DNA of 64,000 nucleotides from DATJFQ01 sp035495555. GTDB lineage: Bacteria; Acidobacteriota; Vicinamibacteria; Vicinamibacterales; 2-12-FULL-66-21. Below are positions 22,470 through 31,848 of the stretch, piece by piece. Each line of letters begins with the position of its first letter. The first letter of the stretch is position 1. Under the pieces are notes generated by a model. It made no database searches and was not told where the DNA came from. It was given only the letters and a program-made list of their open reading frames with translations. Position numbers and translations under genes: made by a program. Location: assembly GCA_035495555.1 (NCBI GenBank), contig DATJFQ010000055.1, positions 1 to 64,000 on the forward strand, given 5' to 3'.

Positions 22470-24650
22470 GTGCCGAATCGTGCGATGAGAGTGTGGCCGG
22501 GCCTGCCGTCTCCGCTCGGCGCCACCTGGGACGGCGTGGGCGTGAATTTCGCGATTTTTTCCGAGCATGCGACACGCGTCGAGCTCTGCCTGTTCGACTC
22601 GCCGGATGCCGACTCGGAATCGCTGACGATCCCGCTCACGGAGCACACCGATATGGTGTGGCACGGGTATCTTCCCGACGTTCGTCCGGGCCAGCTCTAC
22701 GGCTATCGGGTCCATGGCCCATATGCGCCCGACCAGGGTCACCGCTTCAACCCCAACAAGATCGTCATGGATCCGTACGCCAAGGTTGTCGGACGGACAG
22801 CCCGCTGGGACGACGCCCTGTTCGGCTTCCGCATGGGGCAGGACGACCTCACGCTCGACGATCGGGACAGCGCGCCGTATGCGCCGCTGGCCGCGGTCGT
22901 CGACACGGCGTTCACCTGGGGTGACGATCGGCCGCGCCGCCGCGCCTGGCACGAGACCCTGATCTACGAGCTGCACGTCAAAGGGTTCACGCAGCTGCAT
23001 CCCGATGTGCCGGAAGCGCTGCGCGGCACGTATCTGGGCCTCGCATCGGAGCCGGCCATCAAGCACCTGACCGCGCTCGGCGTCACCGCTGTGGAACTGA
23101 TGCCCGTGCACCATCACAACGACGAGTGGCACCTCGTGCAGCGCGGGCTTCGCAACTACTGGGGCTACAACACGCTGTCGTACTTCGCGCCCGAGGTGCG
23201 GTATACGTCGCAGTCGTCGCCGCTCGAAGCGGTGCGCGAGTTCAAGATGATGGTCCGGGCCCTGCACGCTGCCGGCTTCGAAGTCATCCTCGACGTCGTC
23301 TACAACCACACGGCCGAAGGAAATCACCTCGGGCCGACGCTGTCGCTGCGCGGCATCGACAACGCCTCGTACTACCGTCTGCAGCCGAACGCGCCGCGTT
23401 TCTACGAGGACTTCACCGGCACCGGCAACACACTCAACATGCGCAGTCCTCGTGTGCTGCAGCTGATCATGGACAGCTTGCGGTACTGGGTGACGGAGAT
23501 GCACGTCGACGGATTCCGCTTCGATCTCGCGAGCGCGCTGGCTCGTGAGTTGCATGCTGTCGATAAGCTCGGAGCGTTCTTTGACATCATTCATCAGGAT
23601 CCGATCCTGTCGCAGGTGAAGCTGATCGCCGAGCCGTGGGATCTCGGCGAAGGCGGCTATCAGGTCGGCAACTTTCCGACGAAGTGGACGGAATGGAACG
23701 GCAAGTACCGCGACACGGTGCGGCGGTTCTGGCGCGGCGACGGCGGGGTCGTGTCGGAGCTCGCCACGCGGCTGTCGGGCAGCAGCGATCTCTACGAGCA
23801 GAGCGGGCGCCGGCCTTACGCGAGCATCAACTTCATCACGGCGCACGACGGGTTCACGCTCGCCGATCTCGTCAGCTACAACGAGAAGCACAACGAGGCC
23901 AACGGCGAGAACAACGCCGACGGCGAGAATCACAACCTCAGTTGGAACTGCGGCGTCGAGGGGCCGACCAGCGATCGCCGGATCCTCGAGCTGCGCGCGC
24001 GGCAGCGGCGCAATCTGATGGCGACGCTGATGCTGTCGGTGGGCGTTCCCATGGTCAGTGGCGGCGACGAAGTGTGTCGCACGCAATTCGGCAACAACAA
24101 CGCGTACTGCCAGGACAATGAAATCAGCTGGACGCCGTGGGGCACCACGCCGGAGCAGCGGGACATGCTGCAGTTCACGCGCCGCGTGATCGCCGTCTGG
24201 AAAACGCACCCGGTGCTGCGACGGCGGAAGTTCTTCCAGGGCCGCCGCATCCGCGGTGCAGGCGTCGCCGACATTGCATGGCTCGGTCCGACGGGTGCGG
24301 AGATGACTGACGACATGTGGAGTTCACCCGACGTGCGAGTACTCGGTGTACGGCTCAACGGCGATGCGATCCAGGACGTGGACGAACGCGGTGAGCGCAT
24401 CACCAGCGATTCGCTGCTGCTGATGCTCAACGCCGGCGCACAGCCGGTGTCGTTCGTGCTCCCGCCGACCTCCCCCGTCGAACGGTGGGAGACCCTGCTC
24501 GACACCGCGGACCCCTGGGCGCTGCCGCGCCGCCTGCAGGCCGGCGATCGCTACGAGCTGCAATCCCGCTCGATGGCGGTGCTCGAATTGAACAATCGCC
24601 GCGACGATCTGCGCCGCTCGGCCGACTGGGGGCCGCAGGGCGTGGTCTGA
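22470..24650 (+). CDS. glgX: Glycogen debranching enzyme GlgX
   Basis: 726 residues. It hydrolyses alpha-1,6 branches of limit glycogen (isoamylase type, GH13). An N-terminal CBM48-like domain (LPSPLGATWDGVGVNFAIFS) lies at about residues 8-110. The GH13 barrel follows with DVVYNHTAEG, the nucleophile region GFRFDLASAL, the acid/base glutamate in LIAEPWDLG, and TAHDGFTLADLV. A C-terminal beta domain closes the protein. It starts with GTG at 22470; an ATG at 22485 is a close alternative. First of five same-strand glucan/trehalose genes. GlgE starts about 30 bp after its stop, across a short tandem of GGTGAATT words. Confidence 0.95.
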   Translation: MPNRAMRVWPGLPSPLGATWDGVGVNFAIFSEHATRVELCLFDSPDADSESLTIPLTEHTDMVWHGYLPDVRPGQLYGYRVHGPYAPDQGHRFNPNKIVMDPYAKVVGRTARWDDALFGFRMGQDDLTLDDRDSAPYAPLAAVVDTAFTWGDDRPRRRAWHETLIYELHVKGFTQLHPDVPEALRGTYLGLASEPAIKHLTALGVTAVELMPVHHHNDEWHLVQRGLRNYWGYNTLSYFAPEVRYTSQSSPLEAVREFKMMVRALHAAGFEVILDVVYNHTAEGNHLGPTLSLRGIDNASYYRLQPNAPRFYEDFTGTGNTLNMRSPRVLQLIMDSLRYWVTEMHVDGFRFDLASALARELHAVDKLGAFFDIIHQDPILSQVKLIAEPWDLGEGGYQVGNFPTKWTEWNGKYRDTVRRFWRGDGGVVSELATRLSGSSDLYEQSGRRPYASINFITAHDGFTLADLVSYNEKHNEANGENNADGENHNLSWNCGVEGPTSDRRILELRARQRRNLMATLMLSVGVPMVSGGDEVCRTQFGNNNAYCQDNEISWTPWGTTPEQRDMLQFTRRVIAVWKTHPVLRRRKFFQGRRIRGAGVADIAWLGPTGAEMTDDMWSSPDVRVLGVRLNGDAIQDVDERGERITSDSLLLMLNAGAQPVSFVLPPTSPVERWETLLDTADPWALPRRLQAGDRYELQSRSMAVLELNNRRDDLRRSADWGPQGVV

Positions 24651-24654
24651 GGCG

Positions 24655-24692
24655 ATCTGGTGAACAGGTGAGTTGGTGAATTGGTGAATCGG
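24655..24692. repeat. Short GGTGAATT word repeat at the glgX-glgE junction
   Basis: GGTGAACAG, GGTGAGTT, GGTGAATT and GGTGAATC follow one another at the glgX-glgE junction and run into the glgE start. They supply several alternative GTG/TTG starts. Confidence 0.5.
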
Positions 24693-26696
24693 CCGCTCGA
24701 CCCCGCGCTTCGCCGGCGCGTCGTCATCGAACACGTCACGCCGGAAATCGATTCAGGTCAGTTTCCTGTCAAGCGCACGCCCGGCGAAGAGGTCGTCGTC
24801 GAAGCGGACGTCTACGCGGACGGCCACGACGTCGTCGTCGCGCGGCTGTTATGGCGCCGGTGCGGAGACGCGGCGTGGACCGATACGCCGATGGAGCCGC
24901 TCGGCAACGATCGCTGGACGGCACGGTTTACCGTCCGCGACGTCGCGCCCTGTGAATACACGATTACGGGCTGGGTGGATTCCTTCGAAACGTGGCGCCA
25001 GGAGCTGTCGAAGAAGACCGGGGTCGGGCAGGACGTCGGCAGCGAACTGCTCGAGGGAGCAGCTATCGTCCGCGGCGCCATGGGCCGCGCACAGGCGCCC
25101 GACCTGATCGCGATGCAGACGGCCGCTGAATCCCTGGAGGACGAATCGCAGCCCCAGGGTGCGCGGGCGACGGCAGGGCTGGGAGAAGATCTACGGGCCG
25201 CGATGGCGCGCCACGCGGATCGCTCGCACGCGACGCAGTACCAGCGGCTGCTTCTCGTCCATGTCGACCGCGAGCGCGCGCGCTTCGGCGCGTGGTACGA
25301 GATGTTCCCGCGATCGGCCGGCACGGATCCGTCGCGGAGTGCGACGTTCGCGGAGGCCGCGGCACGGCTGCCGTACATCGCGTCGCTGGGATTCGACGTG
25401 TTGTACCTTCCGCCGATTCATCCGATCGGCCGCAGTTACCGCAAAGGCCGCAACAACTCGCTCGAGCCGCGAGCGGGCGATCCGGGCAGCCCATGGGCCA
25501 TCGGCGCTGCCGAGGGAGGGCACACCGCCGTCGAACCGGGACTCGGCACGATCGAAGACTTCGATCGTTTTCGCGCGGAGGCTGAACGCGCGGGCCTCGA
25601 AATTGCGCTTGACATCGCGTTTCAGGCGTCGCCGGATCACCCGTACGTTTCGGCGCACCCCGAGTGGTTCCGTCATCGCCCGGACGGGACGATCAAGTAC
25701 GCGGAGAACCCGCCGAAGAAATATCAGGACATTTACCCATTCGACTTCGACTCCAGCGCGTGGCAGGCGCTCTGGGAGGAATTGCGCGGCGTGTTCGAGT
25801 TCTGGATCGGGCACGGCGTCCGAATCTTCCGCGTCGACAACCCGCATACGAAGCCGTTTCGCTTCTGGCAGTGGGTGATCGCCGACCTGCAGTCGCGGCA
25901 TCCCGACACCATCTTTCTCGCGGAAGCGTTCACGCGGCCGAAGATCATGCGCTACCTGGCCAAGGCGGGTTTCACGCAGTCCTACTCGTATTTCACGTGG
26001 CGCAACACGAAGGCCGAAATCACCGAGTACTTCACGGAACTGACCACGACCGAGGCGAGCGAGTACATGCGCCCGAACCTGTTCGCGAATACGCCCGACA
26101 TCCTGCACGAATTTCTCCAGCAGGGCGGCCGGCCGGCGTTTCAAATCCGCCTGGTGCTCGCCGCGACGCTCGGCGCCAGCTACGGCATCTACAGCGGATT
26201 CGAACTCTCCGAACACGTACCCCTCCGCCCCGGCAGCGAGGAATACCTCGATTCCGAGAAGTATCAGATTCGCGTGCGCGACTTCGATCAGCCGGGCAGC
26301 CTCGCCGAGCTGATCTCGCGCGTCAACGCGATCAGGCACGACGAACGGGCACTGCAGTTCGATCGCGGGCTGCAATTCCACGACACGGATAATCCGCAAC
26401 TCATCTGCTACAGCAAGCGGGCGCCCGACGGCGGCGCGCCGCTGCTGATCGTGATCACGCTCGACCCGCGCCACATGCAGCACGGCTGGATCCGCGTGCC
26501 GCTGGGCGACTGGCATCTCGCCCCGGAGCAGCCGTTCGACGTCGTCGACCTGCTCTCCGACGAACGCTACAGATGGCGCGGCGAGTGGAATTACGTGCGC
26601 TTCGACCCGGAATATCGCGTCGCGCACATCCTCGCGTTTCCAGGATTCGAATCCCTGCAGCCGGCGCCGTCGGCGGCGCCTTCGGCACGTTCATGA
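24684..26696 (+). CDS. glgE: Alpha-1,4-glucan:maltose-1-phosphate maltosyltransferase GlgE
   Basis: 670 residues, GH13_3. It transfers maltosyl units from maltose-1-phosphate to the non-reducing end of alpha-1,4-glucan. The N-terminal beta domain carries EVVVEADVYADGHDVV and a helical insert typical of GlgE. Catalytic motifs are IALDIAFQASPDHPY, the nucleophile in VRIFRVDNPHTKPF and the acid in FLAEAFTRPKIM. The family's PPKKYQDIYPFDFD substrate loop is present. The start is ambiguous within the GGTGAATT repeats; GTG at 24684 is used, with a TTG one codon earlier. Its stop overlaps the treS start (ATGA). The donor is made by the next gene's fusion protein. Confidence 0.95.
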   Translation: MNRPLDPALRRRVVIEHVTPEIDSGQFPVKRTPGEEVVVEADVYADGHDVVVARLLWRRCGDAAWTDTPMEPLGNDRWTARFTVRDVAPCEYTITGWVDSFETWRQELSKKTGVGQDVGSELLEGAAIVRGAMGRAQAPDLIAMQTAAESLEDESQPQGARATAGLGEDLRAAMARHADRSHATQYQRLLLVHVDRERARFGAWYEMFPRSAGTDPSRSATFAEAAARLPYIASLGFDVLYLPPIHPIGRSYRKGRNNSLEPRAGDPGSPWAIGAAEGGHTAVEPGLGTIEDFDRFRAEAERAGLEIALDIAFQASPDHPYVSAHPEWFRHRPDGTIKYAENPPKKYQDIYPFDFDSSAWQALWEELRGVFEFWIGHGVRIFRVDNPHTKPFRFWQWVIADLQSRHPDTIFLAEAFTRPKIMRYLAKAGFTQSYSYFTWRNTKAEITEYFTELTTTEASEYMRPNLFANTPDILHEFLQQGGRPAFQIRLVLAATLGASYGIYSGFELSEHVPLRPGSEEYLDSEKYQIRVRDFDQPGSLAELISRVNAIRHDERALQFDRGLQFHDTDNPQLICYSKRAPDGGAPLLIVITLDPRHMQHGWIRVPLGDWHLAPEQPFDVVDLLSDERYRWRGEWNYVRFDPEYRVAHILAFPGFESLQPAPSAAPSARS

Positions 26697-29600
26697 GCGA
26701 TCCCTTCTGGTTCAAGGACGCCGTCATCTATGAAGCGCACGTCCGCGCGTTTTTCGACAGCAACAACGACGGCATCGGCGATTTCCCCGGCCTGACGAGC
26801 AAGCTCGATTACCTCCAGTCGCTCGGGGTGAATGCGCTGTGGCTCCTGCCGTTCTATCCGTCGCCGCTCCGTGACGACGGATACGACATCGCGGACTACG
26901 AAGGGGTGCACCCGAGCTACGGCACCATCCAGGACTTCGAGCGCCTGATGGAAGAAGCGCACCGCCGCGGGATCCGCGTCATCACGGAGCTGGTCATCAA
27001 TCACACGTCGGATCAGCATCCGTGGTTCCAGCGCGCACGGCGCGCGCCTGCCGGATCACCCGAGCGGGACTTCTACGTCTGGAGCGAGACGAACCAGAAG
27101 TATCAGGGCGTCAGGATCATCTTTACCGATTCCGAAACGTCGAACTGGTCGTGGGACGACACGGCGAAGGCGTACTACTGGCATCGCTTCTTTCATCACC
27201 AGCCCGACCTGAACTTCGACAATCCGCAGGTGTTCGAGGCGGTGCTCGCCGTGATGCGGTTCTGGCTCGACCGCGGCGTCGACGGCCTGCGGCTCGATGC
27301 CGTGCCGTATCTCATCGAGCGCGAAGGCACCATCTGCGAGAACCTTGACGAGACGCACGGCGTGCTGCGGAAGATTCGCAAGGCGCTGGACGACCGATAT
27401 ACGGACCGGATGCTCATCGCCGAAGCCAATCAATGGCCGGCGGACGTGAGGCCGTACTTCGGCGACGGCGACGAGTGCCACATGGCCTTCCATTTCCCGC
27501 TGATGCCGCGCATGTTCATGGCGCTGCGGCAGGAAGACCGTCACCCCATCACCGAAATCCTCCGGCAAACCCCGGAAATTCCGGACACCTGCCAATGGGG
27601 GCTCTTCCTTCGCAACCATGACGAGTTGACGCTCGAGATGGTGACCGACGAGGAGCGCGACTACATGTACCAGGCGTACGCTGCCGATCCGCAGATGCGG
27701 ATCAACGTTGGCATCCGCCGCAGGCTTGCGCCGCTCATGGAGAACAGCCGGCGCCGCATCGAGCTGATGAATTCGCTGCTCTTCTCGCTCCCTGGGACGC
27801 CGGTCATCTACTACGGTGACGAGATCGGCATGGGCGACAACATCTACCTCGGCGATCGCAACGGCGTCCGGACGCCGATGCAGTGGACCGGGGACCGCAA
27901 CGCGGGATTCTCGCGCGCCGACCCCGCTCGGTTGTTCGCGCCGCCCGTCATGGACGCCGTCTACGGCTACCAGTCGATCAACGTGGAGGCTCAGGAGCGT
28001 GCGCCGTTTTCGCTGTTGAACTGGATGAAGCGGATGATCGCGCTGCGCAAGCAATCCAGGGTGTTCGGGCGGGGCACGCTCGAATTCCTCCCGTCGGCCA
28101 ACCGCAAGGTGCTGCCCTACGTCCGCAGCCACGAGGGCGAACTGATCCTCTGCGTCGCGAATCTCTCGCGGTCGGTTCAGCCGATCGAGCTCGATCTGTC
28201 CCGTTTCAAGGGGCTCACGCCGACCGAGATGCTCGGCATGACGGAGTTCCCCCGCATCGGCGAACTCCCGTACTTCCTCACGCTGGCGCCGTATTCGTTC
28301 TACTGGTTCCGGCTGCAGCAGACGCCCGCGCCCGTCGCGGCCCGCCTCGCGCCTGAACTTCCCTTTTCCACGCCGGCCGAATCGCTGCCCGCGTTCTTCA
28401 TGGGCGTCGCCTGGGACACGCTGCTCGACGGCAACGTCCGCACGCTGATCGAGCGCGAGGCGCTGATGCCGTTTCTGCAGCGGCAGCGCTGGTTTGGCGG
28501 GAAGGCGCGGACGATGCGAAGCGCGCGGCTCATCGATTGGGGGCTGCTGCGCCGCGGGCACCAGCCGCTGTTCCTGACCGTGGCCGACGTCGACTATGCC
28601 GACGGCACGCGCGAGCGATATTTCCTGCCGCTCGCGATTGCGACAGACGGGCAGGCCGACGCGATCAGCCATGAGGCGCCCCACCTGGCGCTCGCGCGCG
28701 TGACCGGCGCGCGCAAGGGACTCATCGTCGACGCGGCGGCAGACGAGGGATTCGGCGCGGCCCTCCTCGACGCGTTCGATCGCGGCGCCGAGATTCGTAC
28801 CAAACGCGGCATCGTCCGTGTCCGCCAGACGTCCGCGTTCAGGAGCCTGCGCGGCAAAGGGCTTCCGCCGGCCCGCCGGATCCCGATCGAACAGAGCAAT
28901 ACGTCGATCGCTTACGGGTATCGGCTCATCGCCAAACTCTTTCGCCGCGTCGAACCGGGGCCGAACCCCGAGGTCGAAATCGGCGAGCAGCTCACCAGCC
29001 GGACGTCGTTTACCCGCGTTCCGCGCGTCGCCGCGTTCATGGAGTACGAACAGACCTCGGAGCCGGCTGCGCATCTCTCGGTGCTGCAGGAGTTCGTACC
29101 GAGCCAGGCCGACGGCTGGTCGCATGCGCTCGACGAGCTGCGGCGGTACTTCGATCAACTCGACGGCCGCGGTCAGCCGGACGAGGCGCTGCTCCCCGGC
29201 CGCCGCGCGCTGGAGCTGGTGGGTGAGACCACGCCTGAAGGCATCTGCGAACTGGCCGGCGCATACATCGACTCGGCGCGCGTCCTCGGACGCCGCACTG
29301 CAGAACTCCATCTGGCGCTCGCACAGGATTCGACAACAGAAGCGTTTTCGCCGGAGCCCTTCACGCGCGCGAACGTCGACCTCGTCGCCGCGGATGCGGC
29401 GGGCGAAGCGCGCAGCGCGATGGAGATGATCCAGCGGTGCCTCCACGCGCTCACACCCGATCTGGCCGAGGAGGCTCGCGTGGTGATCGATCACGCGGAC
29501 CGCGCGTTCGCGGAACTCCAGAGGAAACGAGGTGTACTCGACCTGACCGCTGCGTCCATCCGGATTCACGGCGACTACCACCTCGGGCAGGTCCTCTGGT

Positions 29601-30010
29601 CCGAGGGGGACTACTACATCATCGATTTCGAAGGAGAACCGGCGCGCCCGCTGCAGGCGCGCCGGCGCAAGCAGTCGCCGCTCAAGGACGTCGCCGGCAT
29701 GCTGCGATCGTTCAGCTACGCGGCCTATGCGGCGCTCTTCGCGCGCACCGCGAACCACCCGGCCGACGTGGAACGGCTCGAACCCTGGGCCCGTGTGTGG
29801 GAGTTGTGGACCAGCGCAGCGTTCCTCAGGGGCTACTTCGAAACGACCGGTGACGCTTCGTTCATCCCGACGGACCCGGTGCAGCGGGCGGCGCTCCTCG
29901 ATTTGTTTCTGCTCGACAAGGCGTTCTACGAACTCCGGTACGAACTCAACAGCCGGCCCGAGTGGGTACGCATCCCGCTCACCGGGATCCTGGAGCTGCT
30001 GCGCGAATGA
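26693..30010 (+). CDS. treS: Trehalose synthase-maltokinase fusion (TreS-Pep2)
   Basis: 1,105 residues. Residues ~1-560 are GH13 trehalose synthase, interconverting trehalose and maltose: YEAHVRAFFDSN, ITELVINHTSDQHPW, GLRLDAVPYL (nucleophile), IAEANQWPAD (acid) and RNHDELTLEMV. The C-terminal ~500 residues are a maltokinase that makes maltose-1-phosphate. They show the family opening QRQRWFGGKAR, kinase catalytic IRIHGDYHLGQV and metal-binding YIIDFEGEP. Fusion puts both steps on one chain and feeds GlgE. The ATG at 26693 overlaps the glgE stop (ATGA). A longer frame to 26573 would run back inside glgE. The treZ start overlaps its stop in the same way. Confidence 0.96.
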   Translation: MSDPFWFKDAVIYEAHVRAFFDSNNDGIGDFPGLTSKLDYLQSLGVNALWLLPFYPSPLRDDGYDIADYEGVHPSYGTIQDFERLMEEAHRRGIRVITELVINHTSDQHPWFQRARRAPAGSPERDFYVWSETNQKYQGVRIIFTDSETSNWSWDDTAKAYYWHRFFHHQPDLNFDNPQVFEAVLAVMRFWLDRGVDGLRLDAVPYLIEREGTICENLDETHGVLRKIRKALDDRYTDRMLIAEANQWPADVRPYFGDGDECHMAFHFPLMPRMFMALRQEDRHPITEILRQTPEIPDTCQWGLFLRNHDELTLEMVTDEERDYMYQAYAADPQMRINVGIRRRLAPLMENSRRRIELMNSLLFSLPGTPVIYYGDEIGMGDNIYLGDRNGVRTPMQWTGDRNAGFSRADPARLFAPPVMDAVYGYQSINVEAQERAPFSLLNWMKRMIALRKQSRVFGRGTLEFLPSANRKVLPYVRSHEGELILCVANLSRSVQPIELDLSRFKGLTPTEMLGMTEFPRIGELPYFLTLAPYSFYWFRLQQTPAPVAARLAPELPFSTPAESLPAFFMGVAWDTLLDGNVRTLIEREALMPFLQRQRWFGGKARTMRSARLIDWGLLRRGHQPLFLTVADVDYADGTRERYFLPLAIATDGQADAISHEAPHLALARVTGARKGLIVDAAADEGFGAALLDAFDRGAEIRTKRGIVRVRQTSAFRSLRGKGLPPARRIPIEQSNTSIAYGYRLIAKLFRRVEPGPNPEVEIGEQLTSRTSFTRVPRVAAFMEYEQTSEPAAHLSVLQEFVPSQADGWSHALDELRRYFDQLDGRGQPDEALLPGRRALELVGETTPEGICELAGAYIDSARVLGRRTAELHLALAQDSTTEAFSPEPFTRANVDLVAADAAGEARSAMEMIQRCLHALTPDLAEEARVVIDHADRAFAELQRKRGVLDLTAASIRIHGDYHLGQVLWSEGDYYIIDFEGEPARPLQARRRKQSPLKDVAGMLRSFSYAAYAALFARTANHPADVERLEPWARVWELWTSAAFLRGYFETTGDASFIPTDPVQRAALLDLFLLDKAFYELRYELNSRPEWVRIPLTGILELLRE

Positions 30011-31848
30011 ACGTGTTCGGGGCCGTGCCGACACCTGCAGGCGTGCGGTTCGGAGTCTGGGCGCCGCGAGCCGGGCATCTGGCGCTGCTCACGAACCGTC
30101 ACGGCAGTCCCGTCGAACGCACGCTCGATCGCCAGGAGAATGGCATCTGGACAGGCGTGTTTCGTGACCTGCGGGTCGGAGACCTGTACGCGTTCTCCAT
30201 CGACGGATCGCAGCCGCGGCCGGATCCGGCAAGCCGCTGTCAGCCCGACGGGGTTCACGGCTGGTCGGAAATCACCGATGCGGCAGCGTTCAACTGGACG
30301 GACGACGGCTGGCCCGGCCTCGATCCGTCGCGCGTCGTGCTCTACGAACTGCACGTCGGGACCTTCTCCGGCCACGGCACCTTTCGCGACGTTGCGTCGC
30401 GGCTCGACTACCTTCGCGATCTCGGCGTTACCGCGATCGAGCTCATGCCGGTCGCCGAGTTTCCCGGGCGCCGGGATTGGGGCTACGACGGCGCGGCGCT
30501 GTTTGCGCCGTCGCACGTCTATGGCCGGCCCGACGATCTGCGTACGCTGATCGATCGGGCGCACGCCGCGGGGATCGCCGTCATCCTCGATGTCGTTTAC
30601 AACCACCTCGGCCCTGAAGGCGCCTATCTGTGGTGCTTCGCGCCGTCCTTCTTTACGTCCGCTCACACCACACCGTGGGGACCGGCTGTCAATCTCGACG
30701 GGGAGGACTCGCGGATCGTCCGCGATTTCCTGATCGAGAACGCCACGCACTGGATTCGGGACTATCACGCGGACGGATTGCGCCTCGATGCGACGCACGC
30801 GCTCATCGACACGACCGACCGGCCGTTCCTGTCGGAGCTCACCGAGGCTGTGCACGCCTCCACTGAGCGTCGCGCACTCGTGTACGCGGAAGACGTGCGC
30901 AATTTATCGGTGATGGTCCGTCCGCGCGAGGCCGGCGGGTGGGGACTCGATGGTGTGTGGGCGGATGACTTTCACCACGTGCTGCGGCGCGCAACCGCAG
31001 GCGATGCGCGTGGGTACTACGCCGATTACCACGGGACGACGCAGGAACTCGCGCGCACGCTCGCGAACGGGTGGCTGTATACGGGGCAATACTCACAGCA
31101 TCTGCAACAGGTGCGCGGAACCGATCCATCGGACGTTGAGCTGCGCAGGTGCGTGATCTGCGTCCAGAACCACGACCAGATCGGCAATCGCGCGAAAGGC
31201 GATCGCCTGCACCACCTGGTGGACGCCGCCGTCTGGCGGGCCGCCATTACGTTGCTCCTGACGGCACCGATGACGCCGCTGCTCTTCATGGGCCAGGAGT
31301 GGGCCGCGAGCGCACCGTTCCTCTTCTTCACGGACTTCGAACCGGCGCTCGGCTCGCTCGTGTCGGCTGGCAGGCGCCGCGAGTTCGCACACTTTCCGGA
31401 GTTCGCAACCGAGCTGGCGGCGCAGGCCATCCCCGACCCTCAGGCCCAGGAGACGTTCGACGCGAGCCGTCTCGACTGGCTCGAGCGACACGCGCCGGCG
31501 CACGCCTGCAGTCTCGCGCTGCACCGCGCGCTGCTGCACGAACGCGCCGCGCGTCCGGCGCTGCAGGGATCTTCTCAGACGTCCTGTGACGCGCAGGCAA
31601 TAGACGACGCGACCATCATGGTGCGCCGTTCTGCCGGGGGCGAAGGAGATATGCTCATCGTGGCCAGATTGCAGGGAGCCGGAAGCGCCAGCGTCGAGTT
31701 CACCGGTGCGCGCGTGGTGCTGACGACCGAGGAACCGCGCTTCGCGGCGGACCCGAAACCGGTTCACCTCGAGGCCGCAGCGTCCACGATAACCTTCGAA
31801 CGGCCCGGCGCGGTGCTGCTCGAATTGCCTGACACGCGAGGACGATGA
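30007..31848 (+). CDS. treZ: Malto-oligosyltrehalose trehalohydrolase TreZ
   Basis: 613 residues, GH13_10. It releases free trehalose from malto-oligosyltrehalose made by TreY. The N-terminal CBM48-like domain (TPAGVRFGVWAPRAGHLAL) precedes the barrel with VILDVVYNHLGPEG and the nucleophile in GLRLDATHAL. The acid lies in VYAEDVRN, and CVQNHDQIGNRAKGDR with the FMGQEWAASAPF region completes the set. The family's specificity segment GVWADDFHH is present. The start at 30007 overlaps the treS stop (ATGA) and its stop overlaps treY (ATGA). Confidence 0.96.
   Translation: MNVFGAVPTPAGVRFGVWAPRAGHLALLTNRHGSPVERTLDRQENGIWTGVFRDLRVGDLYAFSIDGSQPRPDPASRCQPDGVHGWSEITDAAAFNWTDDGWPGLDPSRVVLYELHVGTFSGHGTFRDVASRLDYLRDLGVTAIELMPVAEFPGRRDWGYDGAALFAPSHVYGRPDDLRTLIDRAHAAGIAVILDVVYNHLGPEGAYLWCFAPSFFTSAHTTPWGPAVNLDGEDSRIVRDFLIENATHWIRDYHADGLRLDATHALIDTTDRPFLSELTEAVHASTERRALVYAEDVRNLSVMVRPREAGGWGLDGVWADDFHHVLRRATAGDARGYYADYHGTTQELARTLANGWLYTGQYSQHLQQVRGTDPSDVELRRCVICVQNHDQIGNRAKGDRLHHLVDAAVWRAAITLLLTAPMTPLLFMGQEWAASAPFLFFTDFEPALGSLVSAGRRREFAHFPEFATELAAQAIPDPQAQETFDASRLDWLERHAPAHACSLALHRALLHERAARPALQGSSQTSCDAQAIDDATIMVRRSAGGEGDMLIVARLQGAGSASVEFTGARVVLTTEEPRFAADPKPVHLEAAASTITFERPGAVLLELPDTRGR

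Noticed and set aside
27056..30034. A 992-residue open frame antisense to the treS-maltokinase gene
   Set aside because: It is arginine-rich with no recognisable domain and mirrors the codon structure of the well-supported gene on the other strand. High GC commonly opens such antisense frames.
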